Shown here one piece after another: positions 36,006 through 44,476 of a DNA stretch of 60,146 nt. The notes below the pieces were generated by a model that did no database searches, was not told the origin of the DNA, and saw only the letters and a program-made list of their open reading frames with translations. The number at the start of each line of letters is the position of its first letter. The first letter of the stretch is position 1. The DNA comes from Elusimicrobiota bacterium (lineage in GTDB: Bacteria; Elusimicrobiota; Elusimicrobia; UBA1565; UBA9628), in NCBI GenBank assembly GCA_026388095.1, contig JAPLKL010000052.1:1-60146 (forward strand), read 5' to 3'. A program made the position numbers and the translations under genes.

Positions 36006-37915
36006 ACCACACCTGGGTCCTGCGCACGCCGGGAGATGCTGCCGCCTACTCCAGCGAGGGGTGCGAGCGGCTGCCTTTCGCGCAGGGCGTGTTCCGGACC
36101 CGGCGCGCCAGGGCCTGGATCGAGTCTTCGGTCCTGGAGGCTCCCGCTCCCTTCGACGACGTGGTCGGGTCCTGGAATGCGGACCTGCCCCCGGGCTCCC
36201 GCCTCGGGTTGGAGGTCCAAGTTCGGCAGGAGGCAGCCTGGTCCTCCTGGTACTCTCTGGGCACGGCCCTGGGCCTGCCCGCCCGGCGTCTGGAGCTGCG
36301 CTCACCCGGACCCCAGGAGGACGCGCAAGGCCTGGTAGCGGCCGACACCCTCAAGCTCAAGTCGCCGGCCTGCGCCCTGCGCTACCGGCTGAGGCTCCTG
36401 GCCGCGCCGGGACGCCCCGTGGTCTTGCGCCAAGCCGCGCTGACGGTCTCCGCGCCCGGAGCCCCGGCCGAGCCGCCGCCCTTCCACGCGGGCCCTTGGA
36501 TCCGCCGGCTCAAGGTCCGGGGCCGTTCCCAGTTCACCGCGCCCGAGGCCTACCGGCATGACATCTGCAGCCCGACCTCTTTGTCCACGGTCCTGGAGTA
36601 TTGGGGGGTGCTGCGCAAGACGGTGGACATGGCCGAGCGGGTGCGCGACCGGAGCACCGGAGACTTCGGGAACTGGACCTTCAACATGGCGGCGGCCGGC
36701 GCCCTGGGCCTCGACGGCCTGGTGGCGCGGCTGGACAGCCTCGACGACCTGGCCGCGGAGATCGCCTCCGGACGGCCGGTCGTGGTGAGTCTGACTTTCG
36801 GGCCCGGGGAGCTGCCCAGAGCCCCGATCCGCCAGACCAAAGGACACCTCATGGTCGTGACGGGCTTCACCCGGAGCGGGGACGTCATCGTCATGGACCC
36901 GGCCGGCCGCACGGCCCGGCGCACCAGCCGGGTCTATGGCCGCCGGGAGTTCCACCGGGCTTGGCGCGTCAACAAGCGGGGTCTCACCTATCTCGTCAGC
37001 CCCCGGGTCCGGAGGCGCTGCCTGACCGTGGGCGTTCCCGCGGCGGACCTCTGGGACGCGCCGCAGCCGCGCCGCACGAGCGGCCTGGATCTGCTGGCCC
37101 TGGACCACCATTCCCAGCTCATCTACGGAGAGCGGATCACCGTGCTCGCGGCGGAAGGCGCCTGGGTCAAGGTCCAGGCCGAGGAGCCGGCCCATCCCGG
37201 CCGCAAGGGCCGCTGGCTCGGCTGCACGGGCTGGATGAGGGCCGCGGAGCTGACCGCCGCCGCGCCGGTCTCGGCGGACGCGGTGGTGCGCACGCGGCAA
37301 GCCATCCTGAAGACCCCGGCCGGGCTGCTCACTCTCTCCGTGGGCACCCGCCTGCGGCGCCTCGGCGAGGCCGGAGGCGCGGCGCGGGTCAGGCTTCTAG
37401 ACGGCAGCACGGCCGACGTGGCGACCGACGCCCTCGCCGCCGCGCCGATTCCGGCGGGCCAGGCGCGCCGCCCGCTGATCCTGCAGACCGCGGAGCTCTT
37501 CCTGGGGACCCGCTACTATTGGGGCGGCCGCTCGGGCGTGCAGGAGGAGCCGTCCATCGGAGTGGACTGTTCGGGACTGGCCTGCTTGGCCTACCGGGTC
37601 TGCGGGCTCGACCTGCCGCACAACGCGCACGAACAGCGCCTGCGCAGCAAAGCCGTGACTCGCCGGGGTCTGCGGCCCGGCGACCTCGTCTTCCTGAGCG
37701 CCGGCGCCGACTCCCGGAAGATCACTCATGTGCTGATCTACACGGGCGGCGACGGACTCATCGAAGCCCGCTGGACGGCCGGCCGAGTGCTGCGCTGCAC
37801 CTTCGCCGAGCGTTTCGGGATGCCGCTCTCGGCCCTCGAATCCGGGCGGCTGGTGAAGGACATCACCTTCCCCCGCCCGCGGCGCCGGCGCGTCTTCTTC
37901 GGTTCCTACTTTTAG
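36002..37915 (+). CDS. Double cysteine peptidase: C39-like plus NlpC/P60
   Basis: 637 residues from the GTG at 36002, which overlaps the ferredoxin stop. The first catalytic unit (about residues 180-340) is a papain-like C39_2 domain: C189 in DICSPTSLSTVLEYWG, H282 in GHLMVVTGF and D299 in VIVMDPAG. An SH3-like stretch follows (about 340-480). The second unit (about 490-630) is NlpC/P60: C523 in GVDCSGLACLAYR, H576 in ITHVLIYTGGDG and E588 as the possible third residue. A beta-rich N-terminal region (1-160) is unassigned. It probably cuts peptidoglycan peptides. No clear signal peptide is visible, which is odd for a wall enzyme. Confidence 0.82.
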   Translation: MNHTWVLRTPGDAAAYSSEGCERLPFAQGVFRTRRARAWIESSVLEAPAPFDDVVGSWNADLPPGSRLGLEVQVRQEAAWSSWYSLGTALGLPARRLELRSPGPQEDAQGLVAADTLKLKSPACALRYRLRLLAAPGRPVVLRQAALTVSAPGAPAEPPPFHAGPWIRRLKVRGRSQFTAPEAYRHDICSPTSLSTVLEYWGVLRKTVDMAERVRDRSTGDFGNWTFNMAAAGALGLDGLVARLDSLDDLAAEIASGRPVVVSLTFGPGELPRAPIRQTKGHLMVVTGFTRSGDVIVMDPAGRTARRTSRVYGRREFHRAWRVNKRGLTYLVSPRVRRRCLTVGVPAADLWDAPQPRRTSGLDLLALDHHSQLIYGERITVLAAEGAWVKVQAEEPAHPGRKGRWLGCTGWMRAAELTAAAPVSADAVVRTRQAILKTPAGLLTLSVGTRLRRLGEAGGAARVRLLDGSTADVATDALAAAPIPAGQARRPLILQTAELFLGTRYYWGGRSGVQEEPSIGVDCSGLACLAYRVCGLDLPHNAHEQRLRSKAVTRRGLRPGDLVFLSAGADSRKITHVLIYTGGDGLIEARWTAGRVLRCTFAERFGMPLSALESGRLVKDITFPRPRRRRVFFGSYF

Positions 37916-37927
37916 TAGAATAGCCGC

Positions 37928-39913
37928 ATGTCTTGGCTCGTCCTGGCCCTCTGCCTGCTCGCGCCGCTGGGCCGTTGCGCCCCGGCGGCCGCCGGGGCCC
38001 TCTACCCGGAGCGCCCCACCGCTCCCATCGTCGTGGTGTCCCCCCCTGAAGGACTGAGCATGCCGCTGGCGGAAGGCGAGTTCATCCTCGGCTCGGTGTC
38101 GGATCCCACGGCGCCCTTCCTCATCAACGGCACGACCGTCGCGGTGCATCCCAATGGCGCGTTCCTGGCTTGGCTGCCGGTCAGCCCGGGGACCTTCACC
38201 TTCCGCTGCACCCTCAACCTGCAGAGCGGCGCCACGACCTTCCTCCGCAGCATCCTCGTGGGCCCCCCCCCGCAGCCGCTGCCGGCCAAGCCCCTCGCCG
38301 TGGACCCGGATTCCCTCTGGCCCAGGTCGGACGTGGGCCTGCGCCCGGGCGACTGGCTGACCTTCCGGATGCGGGCCAGCCCGGGCCATGCGGCACGCTG
38401 CCGCCTGGCCGATCGGCCCTGGCAGGAGCTGCGCGAGACCGGCCCCGGGACCTACGAGGGGCAGCAGGCCGTCGCCCCCGGCTCCGAGTCCGGGCCGGCC
38501 GCGGTCGAATGCCGGCTCAAGGACGGCTGGTCCTCGGCGCGGGCCCTCAGCCGCGGTCAGGCCGCCGTGACCTCGGGACCGCCCGCCATCGCGGTCGTCA
38601 AGGGCAGCGCCGTGCTGCGCACCGGGCCGGGGGCCGGCTATATGGCCTTCCCTCCGGCGGGCACCCGCCTGGTCACGACCGGCCGCCAGGGCTCGGAGCT
38701 GCGGGTGAGCCTGAGCCCCGCCTTGGAGGGCTGGATCGACGCCAAGGACGTGGATCTGCTGCCGGCCGGGACTCCCCCGCTTCGGGCCGTGGCCGACGCC
38801 ATCCACACCTACGCCTCGGACCACGGCGCTTCGGTGCGCCTGGCGCTCAGCGAGCGCGTCGCCTTCACGGTGGACGAAGGCGACGACCCCTCCACCTTGA
38901 CCCTGCGCCTGTACAACTGCGTGGGACACACCAACTGGATCGTCTACGATTCCGACGACCGATTCGTGGAGGAGGTGCGCTGGAAGCAGGAGGCCACGGG
39001 CGTGGTGGCGGTCCTCATCCGCCTCAACCCGGCCATGACCCTCTGGGGCTGGCAGGCCTCCTATGAAGGCTCCTCGCTGAGGCTCGACCTGCGCCGCGCC
39101 CCGGCCTTGGCGCCGGCTCCAGCCTCCCCGCTCAAGGGCCTCACCATCATCCTCGACCCCGGCCACATGCCCTCGGCCACCGGGGCGACCGGGCCTCTGG
39201 GCACCCGGGAGATGGACGCCAACCTCGCTATCGCGCAGGCCGCGGCCGCGGTCCTGGCCAAGCGGGGGGCCCTGCCCGTCCTGACGCGGGCCAGCGACGA
39301 CGAGGTGGGGCTGGCCGAGCGGCCGCGCTTGGCCGTGGAGCGCAAGGGAGATATCTTCATCAGCATCCACAACAACGCGCTGGGCGACGGGGAGAATCCC
39401 TTCGCCCGGCCGCGGGGCTACTCGGTGTTCTATTACCATCCCCACAGCCTGGCCCTGGCCAGCGCCATGTACCGGTCCTACCAGGAGCGTTCTCCCCTGC
39501 CGGGAGAGGAACTGCGCTATGGGAATCTCCTCGTGGCGCGCCTTTCCGCCATGCCGGCCATCCTGATCGAGAACGCCTACATGATCATCCCGTCCCAGGA
39601 GGAACTGCTCAGCGACCCGGCCTTCCGCGGCAGACTGGCCGAGGCCATCGCGGGCGGCCTGGAGTCCTACCTAGGCGCGCAACGGGCCAAGCAGCCCCGA
39701 GCCCCGTCCGTAAGGAAATCCGTCCGGACGGGACCGGCGGAACCTCCGATACCGCCGGCCAAGTCTCTGCCCAAGGCCGGGAAGAACGGCAAGAAGCCGC
39801 GGCGGCCTTCGGCCAAGAAGGCCCCGGCTCCCGCGACGAAGCATCAGCGGCAGCGGGCCGCGCTCGACGAGCTGCTCTCCGAACCCGCCTCCGGCGCCAA
39901 AGCGCCCCGCTGA
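37928..39913 (+). CDS. N-acetylmuramoyl-L-alanine amidase (Amidase_3) with SH3 and AMIN-like regions
   Basis: 661 residues. A signal peptide ([20 protein letters not shown]) precedes an SH3-like stretch (about 210-280) and an AMIN-like beta region (about 285-395). The zinc amidase domain has H413 in [13 protein letters not shown]428 in [13 protein letters not shown]481 in [10 protein letters not shown] and catalytic E548 in ILIENAYMI. The last 80 residues are Lys/Pro/Ala-rich and contain the palindromic element at 39734-39759. A nine-C run at 38263-38271 lies in a Pro-rich turn. It cleaves the glycan-peptide bond in peptidoglycan and sits after the double peptidase, which fits joint wall processing. 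Confidence 0.9.
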   Translation: MSWLVLALCLLAPLGRCAPAAAGALYPERPTAPIVVVSPPEGLSMPLAEGEFILGSVSDPTAPFLINGTTVAVHPNGAFLAWLPVSPGTFTFRCTLNLQSGATTFLRSILVGPPPQPLPAKPLAVDPDSLWPRSDVGLRPGDWLTFRMRASPGHAARCRLADRPWQELRETGPGTYEGQQAVAPGSESGPAAVECRLKDGWSSARALSRGQAAVTSGPPAIAVVKGSAVLRTGPGAGYMAFPPAGTRLVTTGRQGSELRVSLSPALEGWIDAKDVDLLPAGTPPLRAVADAIHTYASDHGASVRLALSERVAFTVDEGDDPSTLTLRLYNCVGHTNWIVYDSDDRFVEEVRWKQEATGVVAVLIRLNPAMTLWGWQASYEGSSLRLDLRRAPALAPAPASPLKGLTIILDPGHMPSATGATGPLGTREMDANLAIAQAAAAVLAKRGALPVLTRASDDEVGLAERPRLAVERKGDIFISIHNNALGDGENPFARPRGYSVFYYHPHSLALASAMYRSYQERSPLPGEELRYGNLLVARLSAMPAILIENAYMIIPSQEELLSDPAFRGRLAEAIAGGLESYLGAQRAKQPRAPSVRKSVRTGPAEPPIPPAKSLPKAGKNGKKPRRPSAKKAPAPATKHQRQRAALDELLSEPASGAKAPR

Positions 39914-39915
39914 AC

Positions 39916-40326
39916 ATGCGCTCCAAGACCGAATACCTCTTCTTCGAGACCCCCAAGCGCAGGGAGCTCGTCAACATCACGGGCCGCGTCGCGGAGATCG
40001 TCGCCGCGAGCCAGGTCCAGGAAGGCTTCTGCCTGGTCAGCGCCATGCACATCACCTCGGGCATCTGGGTCAACGACGAGGAGCCCGGGCTCAAGGAAGA
40101 CCTTATGGAGTTCCTGGAGCGCCTGGCCCCGGCGGCTGACTACCGCCATCATGAGACGGGGGAGGACAACGGCGACGCCCACCTCAAGCGGACTTTGACC
40201 GGGCATCAGGTCGTCCTGCCCGTGACCAAGGGCCGGCTGGACCTGGGTCCGTGGGAGCAGGTCTTCTACGCCGAGTTCGACGGCCGGCGGCGCAAGCGGG
40301 TCGTGGTCAAGGTCATCGGCGAATGA
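39916..40326 (+). CDS. yjbQ: YjbQ/UPF0047 family protein
   Basis: 136 residues, the whole length of the YjbQ family (PF01894), whose members have weak thiamine-phosphate synthase activity; the true role is unclear. The conserved blocks are [40 protein letters not shown] and [20 protein letters not shown] followed by QVFYAEFDG. It begins two bases after the amidase stop and overlaps the hydrolase start (ATGA), so it is in the same operon. Confidence 0.9.
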   Translation: MRSKTEYLFFETPKRRELVNITGRVAEIVAASQVQEGFCLVSAMHITSGIWVNDEEPGLKEDLMEFLERLAPAADYRHHETGEDNGDAHLKRTLTGHQVVLPVTKGRLDLGPWEQVFYAEFDGRRRKRVVVKVIGE

Positions 40327-41117
40327 CGTTCTGGTGGCTCATCGCCATCCCCCTGCTCTGGCTGGGCCTGCGCTGGTTCGAGCGCATCAACCTATTCTTC
40401 CCGAGCCGGGACATGGAAGCCGACCCGGGCGCCCTCGGGCTGGCCTTCGAGGACCTGCGCCTCATGGCCGCGGATGGGACGTCTGTCCATGGCTGGTTCG
40501 TGCCTTTAGCGTCGGAGAGTCCGGTCGTGGTCTTCTGCCACGGCAACGCGGGCAACATCAGCCATCGCCTGGACAAGCTGGGAGCCCTGCGCCGCGCCGG
40601 AGCCTCGGTGCTCCTTTTCGACTATCGGGGCTACGGCCGCAGTTCCGGCAGGCCCGACGAGCAGGGGACCTACCTGGACGCGGAAGCGGCCTACCGCTGG
40701 CTGGCCGAGGAGAAGCAGGTCCCGGCCGGCCGCATCGTGATCCACGGCGAATCCTTGGGGGGAGCCGTGGCGCTGGAGCTGGCTCTGCGCCGCCGCGCCG
40801 CAGGCCTGGTGCTGGAGAGCACCTTCACCTCGGTGGTGGATATGTGCCGGCGGATCTTCCCTTTCCTGCCCGCGCAGCTGATCGTGCGCTTCCGCTATGA
40901 CACCTTGTCCAAGATCCCCAGGCTGTCCTGTCCGTTGCTGGTCATGCACAGCCCGGACGACGACATCGTGCCTTTCGCCATGGGACGCCGCCTCTACGAG
41001 GCCGCGCCCGGACCCAAGGCCTTCCTCGCGATGAGGGGCGGACATAACGACGGGTTCCTGGACACGGGCCCGGCTTACGAGAAGGCTATCGCCGATTTTC
41101 TCTCGCCTCTGCGCTGA
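40323..41117 (+). CDS. Membrane-anchored alpha/beta hydrolase (Bem46/YfhR-like)
   Basis: 264 residues from the ATG at 40323 (overlapping the yjbQ stop). An N-terminal membrane segment ([20 protein letters not shown]) leads to a serine hydrolase domain: oxyanion HGNAGN in [29 protein letters not shown], nucleophile Ser in [17 protein letters not shown], Asp in [12 protein letters not shown] and His in MRGGHNDGF. The substrate is unknown. It is the last gene of the operon that begins with the ferredoxin. Confidence 0.87.
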   Translation: MTFWWLIAIPLLWLGLRWFERINLFFPSRDMEADPGALGLAFEDLRLMAADGTSVHGWFVPLASESPVVVFCHGNAGNISHRLDKLGALRRAGASVLLFDYRGYGRSSGRPDEQGTYLDAEAAYRWLAEEKQVPAGRIVIHGESLGGAVALELALRRRAAGLVLESTFTSVVDMCRRIFPFLPAQLIVRFRYDTLSKIPRLSCPLLVMHSPDDDIVPFAMGRRLYEAAPGPKAFLAMRGGHNDGFLDTGPAYEKAIADFLSPLR

Positions 41118-41126
41118 GAGGGATTT

Positions 41127-41135
41127 TGTTATAAT
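41127..41135 (+). promoter_or_regulatory. Extended -10 element before the ACP-PPTase fusion gene
   Basis: TGTTATAAT (41127-41135), an extended -10 without a good -35. Start to ATG distance is about seven bases, so the leader is very short. Confidence 0.5.
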
Positions 41136-41148
41136 CCCCCTCACCTCC

Positions 41149-41874
41149 ATGGCCGCCAAGGACCTCAGGACGATAGTCGCCGAGATGGCCAAGGTCGACC
41201 CGGGCCAGGTCGGCCCGACCTTCTCGCTGCAAAGTCCGGCTTTCTCGAGCTCGCTCAAGAAAGCGGTGCTCGTAGCCTCCATACGTCGCAATCTGGGCGT
41301 GGACTGCATGCGGGCGGCCCTGGCCAAGGACTTCGCGGAGTTGGAACAGATGGTCCGGGCCGGGCCAGAGGCGCCGGTCGATCTTCCCGCCGCCGCTCCG
41401 CAGCCCTCGCCCGTCCCCCTTCCGGAGGGGGCGGCGGCTCAAGGACTCCGCTGCGGCATCGATTTGGAGCTGGTGGAATCCCTGCCCGAGGCGCCGGACT
41501 ACCGCACGCATGATTTCTACGTGCGGAACTTCACCGAGGCGGAGCGCGCCTACTGCGCGGCCCAGAAAGACCCTCGCATGCACTTGGCCGCCCGCTGGGC
41601 GGCCAAGGAAGCCCTGCGCAAATGCGACCCTCTCCTGAGCGCCGAGCCCTTCGGCGACATCGAGGTGGTCCGGGAAGAGTCGGGACGGACCTTCTTCCAG
41701 CGGCGCTCCGCCCGCGGCCCGGCGCGCCTGCCTCACGCCGTCAGCCTGACGCACACGGCGCAGCTGGCGGCCGCCGTCGTCGTCCTGCCGGGACAGGACC
41801 GGCCGTGGGCCGCCTGGGCCCTCGCCGCGGTCTCGGCCCTGGCGGCCGCGGCCGCGCTCTGCCTCAGGAAATAG
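41149..41874 (+). CDS. Acyl-carrier-like domain fused to a 4'-phosphopantetheinyl transferase, with membrane tail
   Basis: 241 residues. Residues 1-70 look like an acyl carrier protein (LRTIVAEMAKVDPGQVGPTF, then AFSSSLKKAVLVASIRR), with S35-L36 where the DSL serine normally lies. After a Pro/Ala linker, residues 100-215 are an AcpS/Sfp-type transferase: GIDLELVESLP with the acidic metal residues, FTEAERAYCAAQKDP, and RWAAKEALRK. The C-terminus is one hydrophobic span (PWAAWALAAVSALAAAAALC). The enzyme could modify its own carrier domain at the membrane. The carrier call rests on pattern, not on the full DSL signature. Confidence 0.72.
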   Translation: MAAKDLRTIVAEMAKVDPGQVGPTFSLQSPAFSSSLKKAVLVASIRRNLGVDCMRAALAKDFAELEQMVRAGPEAPVDLPAAAPQPSPVPLPEGAAAQGLRCGIDLELVESLPEAPDYRTHDFYVRNFTEAERAYCAAQKDPRMHLAARWAAKEALRKCDPLLSAEPFGDIEVVREESGRTFFQRRSARGPARLPHAVSLTHTAQLAAAVVVLPGQDRPWAAWALAAVSALAAAAALCLRK

Positions 41875-41875
41875 C

Positions 41876-41940
41876 TGGGCCTTTCGACCCAGCCCGGACT
41901 AGGCCCGCAGGACCTAGACAGGGTAGGCCCCAAGGTACTA
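41876..41940 (+). repeat. Three dyad repeats with exact 24-bp period
   Basis: Copies start at 41876 (TGGGCCTTTCGACCCA), 41900 (TAGGCCCGCAGGACCTA) and 41924 (TAGGCCCCAAGGTACTA). The period is 24 bases, twice. They overlap the promoter at 41915-41944. The same motif occurs at 11407-11517. Likely an operator for a regulator that binds cooperatively on one face of the helix. Confidence 0.75.
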
Positions 41941-41944
41941 CAAT
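41915..41944 (+). promoter_or_regulatory. Promoter of the exported protein genes at 41965 and 42594
   Basis: TAGACA (41915-41920), 18 bases, TACAAT (41939-41944). It lies inside the second and third dyad repeats. A good ribosome site, GGAGG (41956-41960), precedes the ATG at 41965. Confidence 0.7.
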
Positions 41945-41964
41945 TCCCCCATAGTGGAGGGACA

Positions 41965-42582
41965 ATGATGAGAACCATGCTTTGCTCGGCTTTGGTCGCG
42001 CTGCTCGGCGCTCCGGCCTTGGCTGGAGGCCTGGAGCAAGCCAAGACCGATCTCCTGACCCCGGCCCTGTCCGAGGGCCTGGCCGCCATCAAGGCCGCCT
42101 CCCCCCGCTGGACCTCCGTGAGCATGAACGTGGACTCCAACGACCCGTTCTACGACGTGCGCGACATGTCCCTGCGCATCAACCTCAACGGGAGCAAGAG
42201 CGGCAACGCCTATTTCTCCTTCAACGGCAATGCGGGCGGCCAGTACCTTTACCTGAGCGCCTCCCCGTACAGCAGCCAGGATCCCCGCCAAGGCTACACT
42301 TTGAGCGGCAGCATGGTGAATCTGTCCATCAACCGCTCGGGCAGCAGCTACTCGATCAACGGCTGGGTGAACCACAAGAACATCTGGCTGCAGGCCACGC
42401 CTTACGCCGGCGGGGGCTTCAGCCTCTGGGGGCAGATGGGCCTGAACCTGAACGTCTCGGGCATGGGCCGGAGCCTGTGGGTGACGGGCAGCGTGGACCT
42501 CAACGAGTTCGACGAGCCGACCCTGGCGTCTCTGGGCGCGGCCCTGTGCGTGCTCAATTCCCTTCCGCCGCAGGCCAAATAG
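41965..42582 (+). CDS. Exported beta-rich protein of unknown function
   Basis: 205 residues. Signal peptide MMRTMLCSALVALLGAPALA. The mature part is full of Ser/Asn/Gly and alternating strands (LRINLNGSKSGNAYFSFNGN, GSSYSINGWVNHKNIWLQAT), typical of secreted beta-sandwich or outer-membrane proteins, but I recognise no family. It has a strong promoter with dyad repeats and a good ribosome site, and it is followed 11 bases later by an exported HEAT-repeat protein. Confidence 0.7.
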   Translation: MMRTMLCSALVALLGAPALAGGLEQAKTDLLTPALSEGLAAIKAASPRWTSVSMNVDSNDPFYDVRDMSLRINLNGSKSGNAYFSFNGNAGGQYLYLSASPYSSQDPRQGYTLSGSMVNLSINRSGSSYSINGWVNHKNIWLQATPYAGGGFSLWGQMGLNLNVSGMGRSLWVTGSVDLNEFDEPTLASLGAALCVLNSLPPQAK

Positions 42583-42593
42583 AGGTGCAACCT

Positions 42594-43505
42594 ATGATGG
42601 CTTTCCTGCTCGCAGCAGCGCTGTGCCCGGCCTGGGCCTCCGGTCCGGCGCCCCTGAGCGACGCTCAGTTCTCTTCCGCGTTCCAGGGCATCCTGCAGGA
42701 GACCAAGGTCTCCGCGCGGAGTCTGGCGGCCGCCATCGACCACGACGATCTCCTGGACATGCTCAAAGACCGCGACCCCGAGGTGCGCAAGGAGGCGCTC
42801 AAGACCGCGCGCTTCGAGCAGGGCATCAACACGGATGTTCGCGACCGGGTCTTCGAGCTGGCCGGCGACACGCGCGAGGACGTGGGCGTGCGGCGCGAGG
42901 CGGTGCGGACTCTGTTCTGGGTCACGAACCTCAACGAGACGCGCGACAAGCTTCTGGACCTGGCGCGCCGCGACCGCGCGACTGCGGTGCGCGAGATGGC
43001 CTATAAGGCCCTTTACCAGTCCGCCTTCTCCTTCTCCGACATCCGCGACGCGGTGCGCGACGCGGCCCGCAGCGAACGGGAGCCCGCGGTGCGCAAGGCC
43101 GCGATCTGGGCTCTGTTCGACTGCACGGGGACCGCGGAGGTGCTCGACACGCTCAAGGACATCGCCAAGTCCGATTCGGAAGACGCGGACATCCGAGTCG
43201 AGGCGGTCAAGAGCCTGTTCCTGGCCATGAACCGCTCCGAGGCCAGGGACCTGGTGTTCGGCCTGGCCAAGGACCGCAGGCTGGACCAGGGTCTGCGCGT
43301 CACGGCCATCTACGCGCTCTACGCGGCGAGGAACCAGTGGGACGTGCAGGACGCGCTCAAAGACATGAGCCGCGAGTCCGACTCCGGCATCCGCGTGGCG
43401 GCGATCAAGGCGCTGGGCAACGACGACCTGTTCATGCGGTCCTATTTCCACATCGGCACGCACGTCAACGGCCACGTCTACGTCAGCCCCATAGAGAACG
43501 AATAG
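42594..43505 (+). CDS. Exported HEAT-repeat protein
   Basis: 303 residues. A short signal segment (MMAFLLAAALCPAWASG) is followed by about six alpha-helical HEAT-like repeats of roughly 32-37 residues, each with VRxEAxxxLF/Y (for example VRREAVRTLFWV, VREMAYKALYQS, VRKAAIWALFDC, VRVEAVKSLFLA-type units). Such solenoids serve as protein-binding scaffolds. The ribosome site is AGAGGTG. The frame is open far upstream as a shadow of the preceding gene; MM at 42594 fits best. It converges on the cNMP gene with a repeat between. Confidence 0.8.
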   Translation: MMAFLLAAALCPAWASGPAPLSDAQFSSAFQGILQETKVSARSLAAAIDHDDLLDMLKDRDPEVRKEALKTARFEQGINTDVRDRVFELAGDTREDVGVRREAVRTLFWVTNLNETRDKLLDLARRDRATAVREMAYKALYQSAFSFSDIRDAVRDAARSEREPAVRKAAIWALFDCTGTAEVLDTLKDIAKSDSEDADIRVEAVKSLFLAMNRSEARDLVFGLAKDRRLDQGLRVTAIYALYAARNQWDVQDALKDMSRESDSGIRVAAIKALGNDDLFMRSYFHIGTHVNGHVYVSPIENE

Positions 43506-43547
43506 CCGGGGTCAGACCCTCACAAACTTCACAAACCGGCGGGGTCT
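43506..43547. repeat. Palindromic repeat between convergent genes
   Basis: Starts CCGGGGTCAGACCCTC and ends GGGGTCT, so AGACCC and GGGTCT can pair around a 24-base loop that has CACAAAC twice. It fills the whole gap between the HEAT gene stop and the cNMP gene stop. GGGTCAGACCC/GGGTCTGACCC motifs are, from memory, common as dispersed repeats linked to REP-associated transposases. It may work as a bidirectional terminator. Confidence 0.5.
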
Positions 43548-43548
43548 A

Positions 43549-43983
43549 CTAGGAACGCTGGGCGGAGAGCTCCTGGAGCCTGGTCCACACCTGGGGATGG
43601 CTCTTGAGCACGGTCTCCATATCCTGGGCGACGATGCAGAAAACCCGGCACTGCCCCTGGGCCACGGCGCTGGCTACGCGGATACCGTCGCGCAGCAGGG
43701 CCATCTCGCCGAAGATGGCCCCCGGCTCCAGGGTAGCCAAGGTGACCCCGGCGCTGCCGAAGGTCTTCGTGACGGCGACCTGCCCCGAGCACAGGATGTA
43801 GAAGTCCTTTCCCGTATCATCCTGCTCGATGATGTGCTCGTCGGGGGAGTAGGCGAGGAGGCCGCTGTTGGGGAAGACGGTTGAGACTTCGTCCGCCTTT
43901 ATCTCCGGGGAGAGTCCCGCCAGGCGGAAAGCCTGCCGCAGGATCGCGACCGCGTTGTTGTCAAGATCGAGCTTAAGAGCCAT
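43549..43983 (-). CDS. Cyclic-nucleotide-binding (CRP-like sensor) domain protein, copy 1
   Basis: 144 residues, a single cNMP-binding beta-roll with no DNA-binding domain. Motifs: SPDEHIIEQDDTGKDFYILC, SGQVAVTKTFG and the phosphate cassette GAIFGEMALLRDGIRVASAV, with the conserved Glu and Arg. About 73 percent identical (hand count 105/144, no gaps) to the next gene upstream. Start at 43983 (MALKLDLDNN); the longer frame is shadow sequence. It is last in the uracil permease operon. Confidence 0.85.
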   Translation of the reverse strand: MALKLDLDNNAVAILRQAFRLAGLSPEIKADEVSTVFPNSGLLAYSPDEHIIEQDDTGKDFYILCSGQVAVTKTFGSAGVTLATLEPGAIFGEMALLRDGIRVASAVAQGQCRVFCIVAQDMETVLKSHPQVWTRLQELSAQRS

Positions 43984-44038
43984 GCTGGTATCCTCCGCAC
44001 CACTTCGGATTATACCATAGCCCCCCGGCCGGCGAGGA

Positions 44039-44476
44039 TTACTGGGAGCGCTTGGCGGCGAGCTCCTGGAGCATGGTCCCCAGGCGGGGATGGCTCTTGA
44101 GCACGGTCTCCACATCCCGGGCGACGATGCGGAAGACCTGGCATTGGGCCCGGGCCACGGCGGTGGCCACGCGTATGCCGTCGCGCAGCAGGGCCATCTC
44201 GCCGAAGACGGCCCCCGGCTCCAAGGTAGCCAAGGTGATCCCGGCGCCGCCGAAGATCTTCGTGATGACCACCTGGCCGGAGCACAGGACGTAGAGGTCC
44301 TTTCCCGCCTCGTCCTGCTCGATGATATGCTCGTCAGGGACGTATGCGAAGAGGCCGCTGTTGGGAAAGAGCCTCAAGACTTCGTCGGCCTTTATCTCCG
44401 GTGAGAGCTCCGCCAGATGGAAAGCCTCTCGCAGCATCGCGAGCGTTTCGCCATTGAGATTGAGCTTGTCAGCCAT
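44039..44476 (-). CDS. Cyclic-nucleotide-binding (CRP-like sensor) domain protein, copy 2
   Basis: 145 residues, tandem duplicate of the downstream gene with the same domain: VPDEHIIEQDEAGKDLYVLC, SGQVVITKIFG and AVFGEMALLRDGIRVATAVA. The ATG at 44476 follows GGAGG. It overlaps the end of the uracil permease by eight bases. With no output domain, it must act through a partner. Its ligand (cAMP, cGMP or other) cannot be told. Confidence 0.86.
   Translation of the reverse strand: MADKLNLNGETLAMLREAFHLAELSPEIKADEVLRLFPNSGLFAYVPDEHIIEQDEAGKDLYVLCSGQVVITKIFGGAGITLATLEPGAVFGEMALLRDGIRVATAVARAQCQVFRIVARDVETVLKSHPRLGTMLQELAAKRSQ

Noticed and set aside
44039-44476. CRP/FNR-type transcription regulators
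   Set aside because: Both cNMP proteins end right after the sensor domain and have no helix-turn-helix.
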